Assembly (NCBI RefSeq): GCF_022429645.1 | Contig: NZ_CP092480.1 | Coordinates: 1,391,501-1,455,500 of the forward strand | Length of the DNA stretch: 64,000 nucleotides | Origin: Lutibacter sp. A80 | Lineage (GTDB): Bacteria; Bacteroidota; Bacteroidia; Flavobacteriales; Flavobacteriaceae | Direction of reading: 5' to 3' | Shown here: positions 1 through 9,435 of the stretch, piece after piece | Position numbering within the stretch: position 1 is the stretch's first letter | Layout of the letters: each line of letters begins with the position of its first letter | Position numbers and translations under genes: made by a program | The notes under the pieces: generated by a model | The model's database searches: none | Seen by the model: only the letters and a program-made list of their open reading frames with translations | Told to the model about the DNA's origin: nothing

Positions 1-2109
1 ACCTCTACCTGGATTGAGTTTTAAATTTCTCTGTACTACCTCATCAAAAGATTTAGTAATAAATTTTGATAATTCAGCTTTTTCAAGCCATTCTTTATTT
101 CCATATACTCCAGGTTTAAAAATATCAAACGGTATAAAATTTATTTTTTTATAACTTTTTTTGTCTTTAAATCTAAAGTCTGCATTTATAGGATCTTTAA
201 AATTTGGGTCAATTAAAAAACTCTGTTTATCAAAACCTTTGTTTTGCCAATCCTTAAAAGTAAGCTCATTAAAATTGTATTTATTTTCTTTTGAGTTCCA
301 ATAAATATTATTATTAATATTTGCAATAACCTGATTCCAAGCCCCTTTCAACACCATACCTTTATTAAACAATACTATATTATTTGTAAAAGTAAACGAC
401 TTATGCGCCTCGGCAATAGTACATTGTAATTGATATTTTTTGGCATACGCCAATATGTTATTTTTTACAATATTTTCTTTTCCGTAATTTTGTTGAAAAC
501 CACCCGTTTTAGTATTATAAACTAAATTATTTTTAAAAACAATTCCTGTAGAACCTTCATCTGCATACATTCCCCAACCTCCATAAGAATAGGCATGTAT
601 ATGATGAATTATATTATTTTTTACCACTGTTCCTTCAGAAGATCCAAGAGTATAAACACCTGCCATATCACTTAATAAATCCCATCCAATATGATGAATT
701 TTATTATAAGCAATAATATTATTCTTAGCTAAACTAGGCTTATATCCCCAAACCCAGCCTACAGAAACACCTGTATAATAAAAGTTTCCAATATCATTAT
801 GCGTTATTTTATTATCAGAACTATGTCCAACCCAAACACCTACAGCTGCAGGAAATTCTTGACCTCCAGATTGAATAATATTATTATTGATCTGAATATG
901 ATGTGTATGTTCTCTACCTTTTAAAGCTTTTGAAGCACCTAAATAAATACCTCCACCACCAAGATTGTGCAAGTATGTATTCTCTACAAGAGAAGTACTA
1001 CAGCCTTTTTCAAACCACAAGGCATGTTGACCAGTTTTGGAAATTTCACACTCAGAAAAGGTTATGTTTTTTGCTCCTTCTAAATAAATTGCAGCATTTA
1101 ATAAGGCAGCTGCTTGGTTTGGTTCAGAACCAGATTTTGGTATTTTATAATGGCAATACTCAAAACTCAAACCTTCAAAACTAATATTTTCCACATAATT
1201 ATATTTAGAAGCATTTCCTTTTACCGTTACTAATTGCTCTAAAACAGGAGCTATTACAGTTGAATTTTCAGGTGTTTCTCCTGGTCTTGGTATATAATAC
1301 AAAACTCCTTTTCCACTTAAAAACCATTCACCAGCTATGTCTAAAGCTTCTTTATAATTTTCTAAAATAATTCTACCTCCTTTTTTTAATTCATTCCAAG
1401 GCTTCATTCCTTCCCCTGAAGTTATAATTGATAAACTATCTATATTTATAGCATCGATATGACGTAATGTATAATCCCACTTATGAAATGCTTTAAACCT
1501 TACCCGATTTATTTCGTCCTTTCTAACACTTGCTAGATACTTTAAAGCATCTTTTCCAAAAAACAATTGTTGCTCTGCCTTTTCTGGTGTTCGAGAGCTT
1601 CCTAATTTCCAAATATCTTGTTCAACTTTATCTAGTTTTAAAAAACCTTGATTTGGAGTTCTAGCTAAGGTTGCTCTTTTACCATTAACATATAATTGAT
1701 CGAATTGCCATTTATAATAAACACATTCAGGAATTTTTAATTCCCAAACACCATTTTTATTTACCTTAAAACCCTTTAGTTCTTTTCCTCCACTAAAAAC
1801 TGGTTTGGCTGCTTTTGCTGCTTTATAAACAATAGGATACTTAGGTGTACCGCTATCTTCTGAAGTTAACACAAAAGGTTCCTTCATTATATAATATCCA
1901 TTTTCAACAATAACAGTATAAGATTGATTTTTATGCGAAGTTTTTTTATAATTTCTAATGGTGTTTCTTGCCTCTATTAAACTAGCTAGAGGCTGTTCTT
2001 TAGATCCATTATTTGTGTTATTCCCTGTAGGAGAAACATAAATATTAATTTGCGCTTTTAAAGATAATCCGCAAATAAAAAACAGAAGTATAGAGTAAAA
2101 AAATTTCAT
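1..2109 (-). CDS. Secreted parallel beta-helix protein, GH141-like (3' end outside window)
   Basis: The frame is open from an ATG at 2109 to base 1 (703 codons, no stop), so the C-terminus lies outside the window. A signal peptide ends LSLKAQ (residues 15-20). The mature start IYVSPTGNNTNNG, an EARNTIR segment, then LTSEDSGT and PVFSGGKEL resemble the N-terminal part of GH141 and related right-handed beta-helix enzymes. Asn-rich repeats such as NNIIHHIH and NNLVYNT follow at about residues 390-590, as expected of helix coils. Family knowledge: GH141 includes alpha-L-fucosidase and xylanase activities and occurs in fucoidan loci. It is the last gene seen in the 18-gene minus-strand run, 8 nt after the small ORF. 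The beta-helix fold is secure; the GH141 assignment is from memory of the family, and a lyase-like helix protein is the alternative. Confidence 0.75.
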   Translation of the reverse strand, partial: MKFFYSILLFFICGLSLKAQINIYVSPTGNNTNNGSKEQPLASLIEARNTIRNYKKTSHKNQSYTVIVENGYYIMKEPFVLTSEDSGTPKYPIVYKAAKAAKPVFSGGKELKGFKVNKNGVWELKIPECVYYKWQFDQLYVNGKRATLARTPNQGFLKLDKVEQDIWKLGSSRTPEKAEQQLFFGKDALKYLASVRKDEINRVRFKAFHKWDYTLRHIDAINIDSLSIITSGEGMKPWNELKKGGRIILENYKEALDIAGEWFLSGKGVLYYIPRPGETPENSTVIAPVLEQLVTVKGNASKYNYVENISFEGLSFEYCHYKIPKSGSEPNQAAALLNAAIYLEGAKNITFSECEISKTGQHALWFEKGCSTSLVENTYLHNLGGGGIYLGASKALKGREHTHHIQINNNIIQSGGQEFPAAVGVWVGHSSDNKITHNDIGNFYYTGVSVGWVWGYKPSLAKNNIIAYNKIHHIGWDLLSDMAGVYTLGSSEGTVVKNNIIHHIHAYSYGGWGMYADEGSTGIVFKNNLVYNTKTGGFQQNYGKENIVKNNILAYAKKYQLQCTIAEAHKSFTFTNNIVLFNKGMVLKGAWNQVIANINNNIYWNSKENKYNFNELTFKDWQNKGFDKQSFLIDPNFKDPINADFRFKDKKSYKKINFIPFDIFKPGVYGNKEWLEKAELSKFITKSFDEVVQRNLKLNPGRG

Positions 2110-2117
2110 AAATATTA

Positions 2118-2381
2118 TTAGTTTTTTATCTTATTTAGAATTGAATATCTCCATTTTTCAACATCGTCTATTCTATTTACACTTGCATTATCCTGTTCTT
2201 TTAAATAATAATTATCTTCTAAAATAAATTTATAAAAGGTTGAATTTGTATAAATAACAGTACGGATTCCTTCACCTGTAGCTCCAGCAACTATACTTTT
2301 TGTTAAAGGAATTGTATCTTGAGAAAACCCATTATTAATTGAAAACAAAACGATAAATAATATAATGAAACGATACCTCAT
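2118..2381 (-). CDS. Small secreted protein of unknown function (87 aa)
   Basis: An ATG-started ORF of 87 codons with a clear signal peptide (MRYRFIILFIVLFSINNGFSQ, cleavage before Gln21), leaving a mature chain of about 67 residues rich in Asn, Tyr and charged residues. No domain was recognised. It sits 20 nt after the GH29 stop and 8 nt before the beta-helix gene, in phase with the operon, so it is probably translated. It could be a small accessory or binding protein, or a decayed remnant of a longer gene, although nothing in frame downstream supports decay. Confidence 0.6.
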   Translation of the reverse strand: MRYRFIILFIVLFSINNGFSQDTIPLTKSIVAGATGEGIRTVIYTNSTFYKFILEDNYYLKEQDNASVNRIDDVEKWRYSILNKIKN

Positions 2382-2401
2382 AAAGAAACTTATTTAATTT
2401 T

Positions 2402-3703
2402 CTATTTTATTTTAAGCTTTATAATTTCATCAATATTATTAATAGATTTTGTATCTACATACAGAAAAGTTCCTTCTTTTATTTGCTTGAATTTGATTTT
2501 AGTTTTTCCATCAAATGAAGTTGCGGAAGTAATTTTCTCATTAAATTCAGATATAAAAATATAAGGTTCTTGTGGAGCTTCTAAAATATGTACATATAGC
2601 GTTTTGTCTTTTTTAGTTATTGTTCCCCAATCTTGAGACCCAACAACGTTTCCTCTTGTTCCATAAATACTTTCACCATATTTACTTGTCCAATCTCCTA
2701 ATTCACCTAAAGTATTCACAAATTCTGGTTGAATTTTCCCATTAGGCATAGGTCCAACATTTAATAATAAATTACCATTTTTACCTGCTGCTTTTACTAA
2801 AAAATGAATCAATTGCTTTGTAGACTTAAATTTTTTATCATAAATACTGTAACCCCATTTACCAGCCATAGTAGCACAAGACTCTAAAGGCAACTGACTT
2901 ACTTCTACCCCATGGCTATAACCACCTTTATTTTCTCCTGGCAAATCACGCTCAAAAGTTTGAATATCTTCTCCTAAAATTGGTTGTATATGATGGTTAT
3001 TTGCAATTAACGTACTTGGACTTAATTTATGAATTAATGGATAAATTTCGTCATAGTACCAATTTGCTTCTTTTTGATCCCAATGACCATCGAACCAAAT
3101 ACAACCAATTTCTCCATAATTGGTAAGTAATTCGGTAAGCTGCACTTTCATAAAATCTACATAACTTCTCCAAGCTTCTTTATCTCCTTTTTTACCATTT
3201 TTATAATCATCCCGTTTCCAATCGAGTAAAGAATAATAAAAATTTAATTTAATACCTTCTTTTTTACACGCTTCAGCTAATTCTTTTAAAGGATCTTTTC
3301 CGTAAGGTGTAGCATCTACAATATTAAAATCACTAGCGGCTGTATCGAACATACTAAAACTATCATGATGACGTGAAGTTATTGTAATATATTTCATTCC
3401 TGCATCTTTTGCTAGTTTTACCCACTCATCTGCATTAAATTCTTGAGGGTTAAAAAAATCTGCCAAACGTTCGTAATTATCAGCTTTAATTTTCTTGACT
3501 AACATCACCCATTCACCATCTGCTAAGATACTATAGACTCCCCAGTGAACAAACATACCAAACTTCATATCTTGAAATGCTTCACGAGCCTCTAAATTCC
3601 CTGCCGTTGGTGTATAATCTGGCATTGGATAATCATAATTTTTTTGCGCGTTTACACTAACCATTAGTAAGCTAAGTAAACATATTAGTCCTATTTTTTT
3701 CAT
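2402..3703 (-). CDS. GH29 family alpha-L-fucosidase, secreted (433 aa)
   Basis: Exo-acting retaining alpha-L-fucosidase, expected to release terminal fucose in the periplasm. A signal peptide ends VNAQ (residues 17-20). The catalytic TIM barrel starts near residue 45 (MKFGMFVHWGVYS) and continues through ITSRHHDSFSMFD (about 108-120) to GCIWFDGHWD, where D205 is the expected nucleophile. A conserved LLLNVGPMPNG segment closes the barrel, and about 80 further residues form a beta domain. The length is usual for a GH29. It lies 27 nt downstream of the GH92 gene, in the operon. The family call is secure; linkage preference (alpha-1,2, 1,3 or 1,4) cannot be read from the sequence. Confidence 0.93.
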   Translation of the reverse strand: MKKIGLICLLSLLMVSVNAQKNYDYPMPDYTPTAGNLEAREAFQDMKFGMFVHWGVYSILADGEWVMLVKKIKADNYERLADFFNPQEFNADEWVKLAKDAGMKYITITSRHHDSFSMFDTAASDFNIVDATPYGKDPLKELAEACKKEGIKLNFYYSLLDWKRDDYKNGKKGDKEAWRSYVDFMKVQLTELLTNYGEIGCIWFDGHWDQKEANWYYDEIYPLIHKLSPSTLIANNHHIQPILGEDIQTFERDLPGENKGGYSHGVEVSQLPLESCATMAGKWGYSIYDKKFKSTKQLIHFLVKAAGKNGNLLLNVGPMPNGKIQPEFVNTLGELGDWTSKYGESIYGTRGNVVGSQDWGTITKKDKTLYVHILEAPQEPYIFISEFNEKITSATSFDGKTKIKFKQIKEGTFLYVDTKSINNIDEIIKLKIK

Positions 3704-3730
3704 CTTTTCTATTTTTGATTTAGTATTTTT

Positions 3731-6064
3731 TTAATTAATTTTTGGTTCTGATCCCATTTCTAGTTCTAAAATCCCTCCTGTAGTAATTTCTTCATGTGAT
3801 ATCCAAAATCTATCTAATATTTTATCATTTAATTTAATAGATTGTATATAAATGTTTTCTTCTGAATTATTATTGGCAATAATTTTAAATGTTTTTCCTT
3901 TGTAATAAGTCTCATCTAACTTAATCTCAATTTCATTAAAAACAGGACTTGTTATTTGATATTTATTATCTCCAGGGTTTATAGGATGAACTCCTATTGA
4001 AGCCAACACGTACCAAGCAGACATTTGTCCAACATCTTCATTACCACACAATCCATACGCATCCGTTCCGTACGCATTACTGCATATTTTACGAGTTATT
4101 TTCTGAGTTAAATGCGGTACACCTGCTTCATTTAACATAAAAGGTACATGATGCACAGGCTCGTTAGGGTGGTTGTAATAATTGTTCCAAAGAAAATCTT
4201 CTGGTGTATTTTCAAAGAAAGAAATCAATTCATTTTTAAAAGCTTCTTCGCCTCCCATTAACTCTTTTAAACCTTCAATATCATGTGGTACAAACCACCC
4301 TTGTTGGTATGGATTACTTTCAATACAACCTTGCCCATGAACTGTTTTACCTTTCCAATCTAGCCAAGTTCCAGAACTATCTTTGGCTCTAAACCAATTA
4401 ACATCTTTATTCCATATATTTTTATAATTTTTACTCTTTTTAAAATAATCAGCTGCAATTGTTTCTTTTCCTAAAGACTTAGCAAACGTAGCCAAAGCCC
4501 AATCAGAATAAGCATATTCTAATGTTTTAGATATATGATTAGTTGAATAACCTAAAGCTCCATTTCCTGTATTATCTACTGTGTTTTTAGAATATTTAAA
4601 GGCTTTTTCTATATCGTAATTTCTAATTCCTTTTTCATATGCATCAACAATAACTGATACTGCAGGATTTCCTAACATACAACCAGAATAAGAGTTTAAC
4701 ATTTCCCAACGAGGTAAATATTCTTTCCCACTAAATTCTGCCATTTGTAATAATGAATTAATCTCATCATTAACCAATGTAGGATTGATAATGGTTTGTA
4801 GTGGAAACTGTGATCTAAAAACATCCCAACCACTAAAAATAGTACGATAAGTGAAATCTTGTGTTTTATGTATTTTTTTATCTGCTCCAATATAATTTCC
4901 ATTAACATCAGAAAATGTTCTAGGGTCAATCATAGTATGATACAAAGCAGTATAAAAAATTGTTTTTTCTTTGTCTGTGGCTCCAGAAACCGAAATATTT
5001 GCTATGGCTTTACTCCAACTCTCACGAGCTTCTTGCCTGGTTTTATTAAAATCCCAATGATTAATATCGTGTTCTAAGTTTTCTTTAGCACCGGCAATGC
5101 TAACAAATGAAATTCCACTTTTTAATAAAACCTCTTCGCCTTCTTTAGTTTCAAAATTGGTATAAAAACCTAAATGTTTCCCTTGCATTTCATTTTTACC
5201 TTCAAAAATTTGAGCATTTTTAACGGCATCTTGATAAGTCTCTTTTCTAATAAAACGCATTTTTCTTGGAACATCCGGAATATCGGCACTCCAAATACCA
5301 TAATCTTTTAAAGGTTTACTAAACTGACAGTAAAAGTACACCACATAATCTGCATTTCCGTCTCCAGCACCCCAGCCACCGCCCTCTGGAGGGCATTTCA
5401 TCCAACCTTGAATGGTGTTTTCATTTACAACTTTTATATATTGTTCTGTTGAAGTTCCCCCAACTCTACGCGATAAATCTATTTGAATACGAGAATTGTT
5501 ATTTTCTGGATAAGTAAACTTAATTATTCCAGCTCTTGGTGCTGAAGTAAGTTCTGCCTTCACCTTATAATCATCTAAAGTAACGGCATAATATCCCGCT
5601 TTTGTAATTTCTGAATCATGCGTAAAACGGGAACGATATCCACTTTCTGGGTCGTCTGGAACACCTCTATTGGTCTGTAATTTACCCGTTGTTGGAGTTA
5701 CTAAAAAATTCCCTAAATCTCCAAACCAACCTACACCACTCATATGTGTAAAGCTAAAACCTTCTAATGTAGCATGCTCATAAGAATATCCTGAACCATT
5801 ATCACCTCCTGTAAATGTATCAGGACTTAATTGCACTAAACCAAAAGGTGTTGCTGTCCCTGGAAATGTTTTTCCAAAACCGTGAGCATCTTTAGATTTT
5901 TCCCCATAAGTAATTGCCCCAATTATTGGATCTATAAAGTCTACAGGTTCCTTTTTATTTTGTACAACCTCTTCTTTATTTGTTGTATATGAACACGAAC
6001 CTACAACTAACATACCCAGTATTAAACTACAATAAACTACTATTTTTCTTTTATCAATTTCCAT
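3731..6064 (-). CDS. GH92 family alpha-mannosidase-like lipoprotein (777 aa)
   Basis: GH92 enzymes are Ca2+-dependent inverting exo-alpha-mannosidases. A type II signal peptide with lipobox VVGSC (Cys24) predicts lipid anchoring. The N-terminal beta-sandwich contains VDFIDPIIG, FPGTATPFGLVQLSPDT and FSFTHMSGVG, all typical of GH92. The (alpha/alpha)6 part contains the family signature CGNEDVGQMSAWYV near residue 680, with the acidic pair that provides the catalytic base. The length matches the family. It lies 22 nt after the sulfatase. It suggests alpha-mannose in the substrate, or an unusual GH92 specificity, since the other genes here point to fucose, hexosamine and possibly xylose. Confidence 0.9.
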   Translation of the reverse strand: MEIDKRKIVVYCSLILGMLVVGSCSYTTNKEEVVQNKKEPVDFIDPIIGAITYGEKSKDAHGFGKTFPGTATPFGLVQLSPDTFTGGDNGSGYSYEHATLEGFSFTHMSGVGWFGDLGNFLVTPTTGKLQTNRGVPDDPESGYRSRFTHDSEITKAGYYAVTLDDYKVKAELTSAPRAGIIKFTYPENNNSRIQIDLSRRVGGTSTEQYIKVVNENTIQGWMKCPPEGGGWGAGDGNADYVVYFYCQFSKPLKDYGIWSADIPDVPRKMRFIRKETYQDAVKNAQIFEGKNEMQGKHLGFYTNFETKEGEEVLLKSGISFVSIAGAKENLEHDINHWDFNKTRQEARESWSKAIANISVSGATDKEKTIFYTALYHTMIDPRTFSDVNGNYIGADKKIHKTQDFTYRTIFSGWDVFRSQFPLQTIINPTLVNDEINSLLQMAEFSGKEYLPRWEMLNSYSGCMLGNPAVSVIVDAYEKGIRNYDIEKAFKYSKNTVDNTGNGALGYSTNHISKTLEYAYSDWALATFAKSLGKETIAADYFKKSKNYKNIWNKDVNWFRAKDSSGTWLDWKGKTVHGQGCIESNPYQQGWFVPHDIEGLKELMGGEEAFKNELISFFENTPEDFLWNNYYNHPNEPVHHVPFMLNEAGVPHLTQKITRKICSNAYGTDAYGLCGNEDVGQMSAWYVLASIGVHPINPGDNKYQITSPVFNEIEIKLDETYYKGKTFKIIANNNSEENIYIQSIKLNDKILDRFWISHEEITTGGILELEMGSEPKIN

Positions 6065-6086
6065 ATATGCCGTAGTTGTTTAATTG

Positions 6087-7580
6087 TTATTGTGTAGTTG
6101 TTTTCTTAGAATCTATTGTTTTATAAATATCTACAGAAACATCATTTTGTTGTAATTTACCCGATGTAGTTCTTCCATTTTCAACAATCTGTTTTAATTT
6201 TGCTGTTAATTTTTTAACAATTCTTGGATGCTTATCATATACATTTGTTGTCTCTTCTTCATCTTTTTTCATATTGTACAACTGTATTTTAGGCAAATTT
6301 TCTTTTATAGCTTTAACATCTGTAGGTCCTGTCCATCCTCCAGAACCCGGTGTTAACTCTAATTTCCATTTTTTATTTCTAATAGAAAATTTACCATTTA
6401 TAGAGTGATGTATAACAAAATTATAGTCTGTTTTAGACTTTTTATTTTTTAGCATTGGTAGAATACTGTATGAATCTACACCTACATTTTCATTTAAATT
6501 AAGACCTACTATCTCGGCACAAGTTGCCATTAAATTGGTTTGACAAATTAATTTATCATTTACAGTGTTTGCTTCAATTTTCCCTGGCCATCTAACTATA
6601 AAAGGTATTCTATGTCCTCCTTCCCATATATCTGATTTATAACCTCTAAAATTAGCACTCGGATAATGGCCAAATTCTTTTTCTAATTTCCCTGCTTTTG
6701 CTACAGGAGCAGAGCACCCGTTATCACTAGTAAAGAAAACAAGCGTATTATCTGCAATACCATTTTCTTCTAGAGCTGTTAAAACACGACCAACAACATC
6801 ATCTGTTTCCATAACAAAATCGGCGTAAGCCCCCATACCACTTTTTCCCTGCCATGCTTCTGAAGGAACAACTGGACTATGAGGAGAATTTAATGCCAAA
6901 TACATAAAAAAAGGTGTTTTATTTTTAGATTCTTTTGAAATATATTCTGTAGCCTGATTGCTTAAAAATTGCAACATTTTTATAGGAGGCATTTTATCAA
7001 TAACCTTATCGTCTTTTATAACTGTTTGCATAACTCTTGAGTGATGAAACCCTATATAAGAATCAAAACCACGTGAAATTGGTCCATTTGGCACTGTTGA
7101 TCCTATTACAGGGCCTACAACTTTTTTACCTTCATAAACCTTTACTGGATTTCCTTCGTCATCAACAAACTTAAACCCAAGGTGCCATTTACCAATAGCA
7201 GCAGTTTTATAACCTGCTTCTTTAAGCATTTTTGGAACTGTTACTATATCTTCTGCAATTAACGGTTCTAACTCATCACCCGTTCCTAATACACCTTTTT
7301 GTAGCCTTGAACGCCAAGAATAACGCCCTGTTAAAATTGAATATCTTGAAGGTGTACAAACAGCTGCTGCTGAATGCGCATCGGTAAACATCATAGATTG
7401 TTTAGCTAATGCATCTATTTTTGGTGTTTTAATTTTCCCTTTTTCAGGGTTTAGAACTTGCACATCTCCATAACCTAAATCATCGCAAATAATATATACA
7501 ATATTTGGTTTTTCTTGCGCCCATGTATAGTTAACAACTAGCATTAACAATACTATTAACTTTAAATTTTTCATATTCAT
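6087..7580 (-). CDS. S1 family sulfatase, secreted (497 aa)
   Basis: Type I sulfatase that hydrolyses sulfate esters through a formylglycine made from Cys75 in CTPSR (sulfatase signature CxPSR), which needs a formylglycine-generating enzyme from elsewhere in the genome. Metal and catalytic motifs seen: ICDDLGYGD (31-39), GKWHLGF (from 130), NSPHSPV and TSDNG. A signal peptide ends YTWAQ (18-22). It fits the arylsulfatase or N-acetylgalactosamine-6-sulfatase-like group. The ATG overlaps the GH20 stop by one base (TAATG), indicating translational coupling; ATG 7574 (Met3) is an alternative start. The exact sulfated sugar is unknown. Confidence 0.92.
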   Translation of the reverse strand: MNMKNLKLIVLLMLVVNYTWAQEKPNIVYIICDDLGYGDVQVLNPEKGKIKTPKIDALAKQSMMFTDAHSAAAVCTPSRYSILTGRYSWRSRLQKGVLGTGDELEPLIAEDIVTVPKMLKEAGYKTAAIGKWHLGFKFVDDEGNPVKVYEGKKVVGPVIGSTVPNGPISRGFDSYIGFHHSRVMQTVIKDDKVIDKMPPIKMLQFLSNQATEYISKESKNKTPFFMYLALNSPHSPVVPSEAWQGKSGMGAYADFVMETDDVVGRVLTALEENGIADNTLVFFTSDNGCSAPVAKAGKLEKEFGHYPSANFRGYKSDIWEGGHRIPFIVRWPGKIEANTVNDKLICQTNLMATCAEIVGLNLNENVGVDSYSILPMLKNKKSKTDYNFVIHHSINGKFSIRNKKWKLELTPGSGGWTGPTDVKAIKENLPKIQLYNMKKDEEETTNVYDKHPRIVKKLTAKLKQIVENGRTTSGKLQQNDVSVDIYKTIDSKKTTTQ

Positions 7581-9433
7581 TATTTTAATCTTATTTCAGT
7601 TATTTCTCCTAATAAATGTCCTTCTTTATTAAACAAACCTGCTTTTAAAAGTGATTTTGGTTGTGCTTTAAAATTACCTTCATATTTTGTGGAATTAACT
7701 GTTGGATCTTCTCCATTAACGGTATAATAAATTGTATAGCCTACTGTTTCAGTTTCTAAATATACTATCGCCTCATTATGCAGTTGGTCTATTGCAAATG
7801 CAGGATATACTGTAAACAAGCTCTTAGCTACATTAACATGTTCGTTCTCTAATCTTTTAAAATGTGAAGTTTCTAATGCTTTCTGAAAACGTTCCCAACT
7901 TTTAACTTTTGAGCTACTCCACGATACTTCTGCACTTGCTAATAATCTCGGATATAACATATATTCAAAATGTTCTTCTGTAGGAGTAAACTCTCCCCAC
8001 AAACAAGTTTCATTCCCCATAACTCTTGAAGCTTCTTCAGTTGTTAGCTCTTTGGGAATGGGCTCATGATTATAAACTTTTGATAAAGGTAACACTACAT
8101 TTGGCCCCTCAGGCTCCATAAATGTAGGTCCTTGTACTTGACTGATATAAGAATGCAAATAAGAAGTCATTATAGTTGGATATCCTTCTTTGGGAGCTTG
8201 TAATTCTGGGGTATATTTTCCTCGACGCCAAGCCATAATTGTTGCACCTTTTACACCTTTACCGCTTAAAACTTCGTCCCAACCAATCATTATTTTATTT
8301 TGGGTAGTTACAATTTTATGCATTCTTTGAATGAAATAACTTTGTAACTCTTCTTCATCAGCTAAATGATGATCCGTTTTTACATTTTGACAATATGAAC
8401 ATTTTTTCCAATTACTCTTATTACACTCGTCTCCACCAATATGCAAATATTTTGATGGAAATAAATCTGCCACTTCTTTTATAACATCTTCTAAAAAATT
8501 ATACGTTGTTTCTTTACCTGCACACAATGCATTATCAGGTGCTTTACCTCCAACAGCAACTTCAAAATTTGCAGTTGGATTATCATAACAAAATAAATGT
8601 GGATAGGCCGCTATAAGTGCTTTACTATGAGCTGGAACATCTATTTCTGGTATAATCTCCACATTTCTAACTTTAGCATACGCAATAATCTCTTTTAAAT
8701 CTTCTTGTGTATAGAAACCTCCAACAGTTTTAGGTTCTTTAGCTGTTGCCGCTTCTCTACTCCACCAAGGTATCCCTGTTCTATCGGCTCTCCAAGCGCC
8801 TATTTTTGTAAGGTTAGGGTGTTTTTTTATTTCAATCCTCCAACCTTGATCATCTGTTAGATGCAAATGCAATTTATTTATTTTATATGAAGACAGCACA
8901 TCTATTTGCTTTAAAACAAAAGCTTTAGGTTGAAAATGACGTGACACATCAAACATAACACCTCTCCAATTAAACCTTGGATTGTCCACTACAATCATAC
9001 TCGGTATAGGAATCTTAACACCTGATCCAACAGGAATTGCTTGTCTTAACGTTTGAAAAGCATTAAATAAACCAGCATAATCTTGTGCTTTAACTGTAAT
9101 TTTTAATGGTGTAATTTCTAAAATATATCCTTCTGACTTAATTGAAGTATTTTTTACTATTTCAAAAACAATATAATTTGAATCTACTTTTACACGACCC
9201 GTATTTACAGTAAGATTTAACCGAGTGTCTTTTGTAATTTCTGAAGTAACAATTGATTTTAAATCTTTATTATATTTTTTAGGAATAAAAATCTGCGTGT
9301 CGTTATTTAAATAAAACTCTCCGGAAGTAAATACAACAGATTCTGGTTGAGGAATAAATGTATTTTCTCTTTCTTGTGCGATTCCCATTAAAGGGAAAAT
9401 AAAAACTGCGATAATAAAAAATAGTTTCTTCAT
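7580..9433 (-). CDS. GH20 beta-N-acetylhexosaminidase, secreted (617 aa)
   Basis: Removes terminal beta-GlcNAc or beta-GalNAc by substrate-assisted catalysis. A signal peptide ends MGIAQ (16-20). The GH20b N-terminal domain spans about 25-150. The catalytic barrel starts at FNWRGVMFDVSRHF and holds HIGGDE with D335 and E336 as the catalytic pair. A C-terminal beta domain (about 545-617, YTVNGEDP) resembles the chitobiase/FN3-like tail. The stop overlaps the next ATG by one base, and the ATG lies 2 nt after the SGNH gene. Together with the two GH20 genes at 30221-34239, it argues for beta-linked hexosamine in the target glycan. Confidence 0.93.
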   Translation of the reverse strand: MKKLFFIIAVFIFPLMGIAQERENTFIPQPESVVFTSGEFYLNNDTQIFIPKKYNKDLKSIVTSEITKDTRLNLTVNTGRVKVDSNYIVFEIVKNTSIKSEGYILEITPLKITVKAQDYAGLFNAFQTLRQAIPVGSGVKIPIPSMIVVDNPRFNWRGVMFDVSRHFQPKAFVLKQIDVLSSYKINKLHLHLTDDQGWRIEIKKHPNLTKIGAWRADRTGIPWWSREAATAKEPKTVGGFYTQEDLKEIIAYAKVRNVEIIPEIDVPAHSKALIAAYPHLFCYDNPTANFEVAVGGKAPDNALCAGKETTYNFLEDVIKEVADLFPSKYLHIGGDECNKSNWKKCSYCQNVKTDHHLADEEELQSYFIQRMHKIVTTQNKIMIGWDEVLSGKGVKGATIMAWRRGKYTPELQAPKEGYPTIMTSYLHSYISQVQGPTFMEPEGPNVVLPLSKVYNHEPIPKELTTEEASRVMGNETCLWGEFTPTEEHFEYMLYPRLLASAEVSWSSSKVKSWERFQKALETSHFKRLENEHVNVAKSLFTVYPAFAIDQLHNEAIVYLETETVGYTIYYTVNGEDPTVNSTKYEGNFKAQPKSLLKAGLFNKEGHLLGEITEIRLK

Positions 9434-9435
9434 AA

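Noticed and set aside
903-1184. 93-codon plus-strand open frame
   Set aside because: Antisense to the beta-helix gene and composed of low-complexity Leu/His/Gln residues; a shadow frame.
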